A stretch of DNA of 64,000 bases from Bombella mellum (GTDB taxonomy: Bacteria > Pseudomonadota > Alphaproteobacteria > Acetobacterales > Acetobacteraceae): assembly GCF_014048465.1 (NCBI RefSeq), contig NZ_PDLY01000004.1:186001-250000 (forward strand). The letters are read 5' to 3'. Below are positions 62,777 through 64,000 of the stretch, one piece after another. Positions within the stretch are counted from its first letter, which is position 1, and each line of letters begins with the position of its first letter. The notes below the pieces were generated by a model. It was not told where the DNA came from, made no database searches, and was given only the letters and a program-made list of their open reading frames with translations. The translations under genes were made by a program, and so were the position numbers.

Positions 62777-63418
62777 TCAGCCGAGCCGTTTCACCGTGAA
62801 GGAACAGTCCTCCTGAAACATCAGGGTCATGGTCTCACCGGCCGGGAGCTGGCCCAGCTGTCTGATGATGCTCATGTTGCCGGCGAGGGGGATGGCCATG
62901 CTCTCCAGACAGACCCCATAGGGCATGTCCGGCAGGAAAACGGCTGGCTCAACCTTCGCGCCATCGTCAGTGCGAATCTCGGCCTGGCTACGGTCAAAAA
63001 GCATCACGAGGCCGAGAAAGCTTTCTCTGGTCAGGGGGATGAAATAGTCCCTTTCCGTCATTTTCGAAGAATTGAAAATGATCTCGTGCGCCTCCTGCCC
63101 AAGCCCCACCCAGTTTGGTCCGTCTTCCAGACAGCGCAGGGCCACGAGGTCCTGCATGGTGGGGTAGATGTCAATGTCCGGCAGGGGGAAGGGGAGAGAG
63201 GTCTGTTTCTGGAAATGGGCCCGGATGGGCAGGGCCTTGTAGCTTTTCTCTGGCAGGGGGGCATGCAGCTGAAGACTCAGCCCCGGCAGGGTGTGCGTGC
63301 TGAATGGCTGCCGGATGATCCTGTCCTGTAGGGTGTCATGGCCCAGTACCTGTCCCGTGGCATCCAGCAGCCAGATGGTCTGCGTTGTGGCTGCCGTCGG
63401 GGTGTGATGGGTCTTCAT
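62777..63418 (-). CDS. Hypothetical protein
   Basis: 213 residues, no recognised family and no signal peptide or membrane helix. Predicted mixed alpha/beta with Pro-rich stretches (FPLPDIDIYPTMQDLVALRC). The ATG is preceded by CAGGGAGC. It lies 100 bp after the pirin gene on the same strand, with a parS-like site between. Confidence 0.65.
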   Translation of the reverse strand: MKTHHTPTAATTQTIWLLDATGQVLGHDTLQDRIIRQPFSTHTLPGLSLQLHAPLPEKSYKALPIRAHFQKQTSLPFPLPDIDIYPTMQDLVALRCLEDGPNWVGLGQEAHEIIFNSSKMTERDYFIPLTRESFLGLVMLFDRSQAEIRTDDGAKVEPAVFLPDMPYGVCLESMAIPLAGNMSIIRQLGQLPAGETMTLMFQEDCSFTVKRLG

Positions 63419-63457
63419 GATATGATGCTCCCTGCCAAGATCGCCTACAGGCTTATA

Positions 63458-63473
63458 TGTTTCACGGGAAACA
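63458..63473. other. Second parS-like site
   Basis: TGTTTCACGGGAAACA differs from the parS consensus at one central position. It lies in the space between the hypothetical gene (start 63418) and the pirin gene (stop 63518), 18 kb from the first site. Confidence 0.65.
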
Positions 63474-63517
63474 TGCCAGACGGGAGGTGATCTTTTCAGG
63501 GCAGGGAGCCGTTCAGG

Positions 63518-64000
63518 TCATGGGGCGGTGTCGACCAGAACAATTTCCGTGTCGTCGTCCAAGGCTTCCAGCGTGATGGTGTCTTCATGGGCGATGGCGG
63601 CACCGCTGCGTGTGGAGACGGTCTGCCCGTTCAGAAGCAGGCTTCCCGTTGCAGGGACGAGGTATCCCAGCCGATCTTTGCCAAGACTGTATTGGGCTTT
63701 TTCTCCCCGTTGCAGGGTCAGTCCCAGAACACGAGCCTCGGTATGGATGGGCAGGGCTTCCGTATCCTCTGCGTAGCCGGAGGCCAGAACGGTGAAGTCT
63801 CCCGTCTGCCCGGTTTTGGGAAAGTGACGTGTCCCCCAGGAAGGAGCGTGGCCACCCCGTGTTGGAGTGATCCATATCTGGAATATCCGTGTCGGGATGT
63901 CTTCGTGGTTGTGTTCGCTATGAAAGATGCCTGTTCCTGCGGACATGACCTGAACGTCGCCTGTCTCGGTCCGGCCCATGTTGCCCAGACTGTCCCGGTG
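63518..64000 (-). CDS. Pirin-family (bicupin) protein, partial
   Basis: The gene starts beyond the window; the frame is open to 64000. The visible 160 residues begin HRDSLGN, then TETGDVQVMSAGTGIFHSEHN, the pirin metal-site region (His and Glu in a cupin fold), and continue through the second cupin domain (QRGEKAQYSLGKDRLGYLVPATGSLLLNG). Pirins are cytosolic; some (YhaK-like) act as quercetin dioxygenases or redox sensors. About 75 N-terminal residues with the first His motif are missing from view. Confidence 0.88.
   Translation of the reverse strand, partial: HRDSLGNMGRTETGDVQVMSAGTGIFHSEHNHEDIPTRIFQIWITPTRGGHAPSWGTRHFPKTGQTGDFTVLASGYAEDTEALPIHTEARVLGLTLQRGEKAQYSLGKDRLGYLVPATGSLLLNGQTVSTRSGAAIAHEDTITLEALDDDTEIVLVDTAP

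Overview
The window looks like the chromosome of an acetic acid bacterium (Acetobacteraceae, Alphaproteobacteria). The signs are a moderately GC-rich sequence, a Hint-domain protein of a type common in this family, a GMC dehydrogenase with a gluconate-2-dehydrogenase subunit-3-like partner, a cyanide-insensitive type cytochrome bd oxidase with a DUF2474 subunit, and the alphaproteobacterial mnmE-mnmG-rsmG-parA-parB block. A small-genome, insect-associated genus such as Bombella would fit, but that is a guess. The parAB genes and two parS-like sites suggest that the region is near the replication origin; dnaA is not in the window.

Layout: (1) 1-6 kb: end of a bile acid/sodium symporter-family gene, a hypothetical protein, htpG with a heat-shock type promoter, an SDR and a Hint-domain protein. 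(2) 6-9.6 kb: a copper resistance group (copB, copA, a small Met/His/Cys-rich exported protein, and a divergent copper chaperone). (3) 9.6-16 kb: a colicin V/microcin-like cluster. Two divergently transcribed glycine-rich peptides with almost identical 15-residue double-glycine leaders lie beside a C39-peptidase ABC exporter, an HlyD/CvaA-type adaptor and a TolC-type outer-membrane channel. (4) 16-28.7 kb: MATE pump, S9 peptidase, DedA, DUF805, hemJ, HAD phosphatase, hemE, maf, tRNA-Ala, an AaeB/AaeX/AaeA-like efflux operon and a Rieske oxygenase. (5) 28.8-34.2 kb: a tandem duplication of a two-gene unit. Each unit has a predicted periplasmic protein followed by a signal-less GH19-type muramidase/chitinase-like enzyme with two peptidoglycan-binding domains. 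The pattern of conservation suggests an antibacterial effector and immunity pair. (6) 34.6-37 kb: znuACB behind a near-perfect Zur box. (7) 37-43 kb: histidine phosphatase, flippase, an unknown protein, a fused double thymidylate-kinase-like protein, DUF805 and DUF3147 proteins, tRNA-Lys. (8) 43-53.5 kb: parB, parA, rsmG, mnmG, mnmE, then ogt and cioAB plus a 50-residue subunit, then rho. (9) 53.7-64 kb: GMC dehydrogenase pair separated by a GTAC-rich spacer, a 2-oxoglutarate dehydrogenase E2 that lacks its subunit-binding domain, DUF3597, ahcY, a CorA/ZntB-like transporter, a catalase, a hypothetical protein and a truncated pirin.

Two parts look like weapons. The first is a possible two-peptide secreted bacteriocin with its own complete type I export path but no recognisable immunity gene. 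The second is the duplicated hydrolase/inhibitor pair, in which the enzyme domain and its presumed inhibitor have diverged while the C-terminal half of the enzyme has stayed almost identical. Other points worth noting are the Zur box, the parS-like sites, the E2 without a subunit-binding domain, and several structured leaders. Most functional calls rest on motif recognition by eye; no database search was possible.
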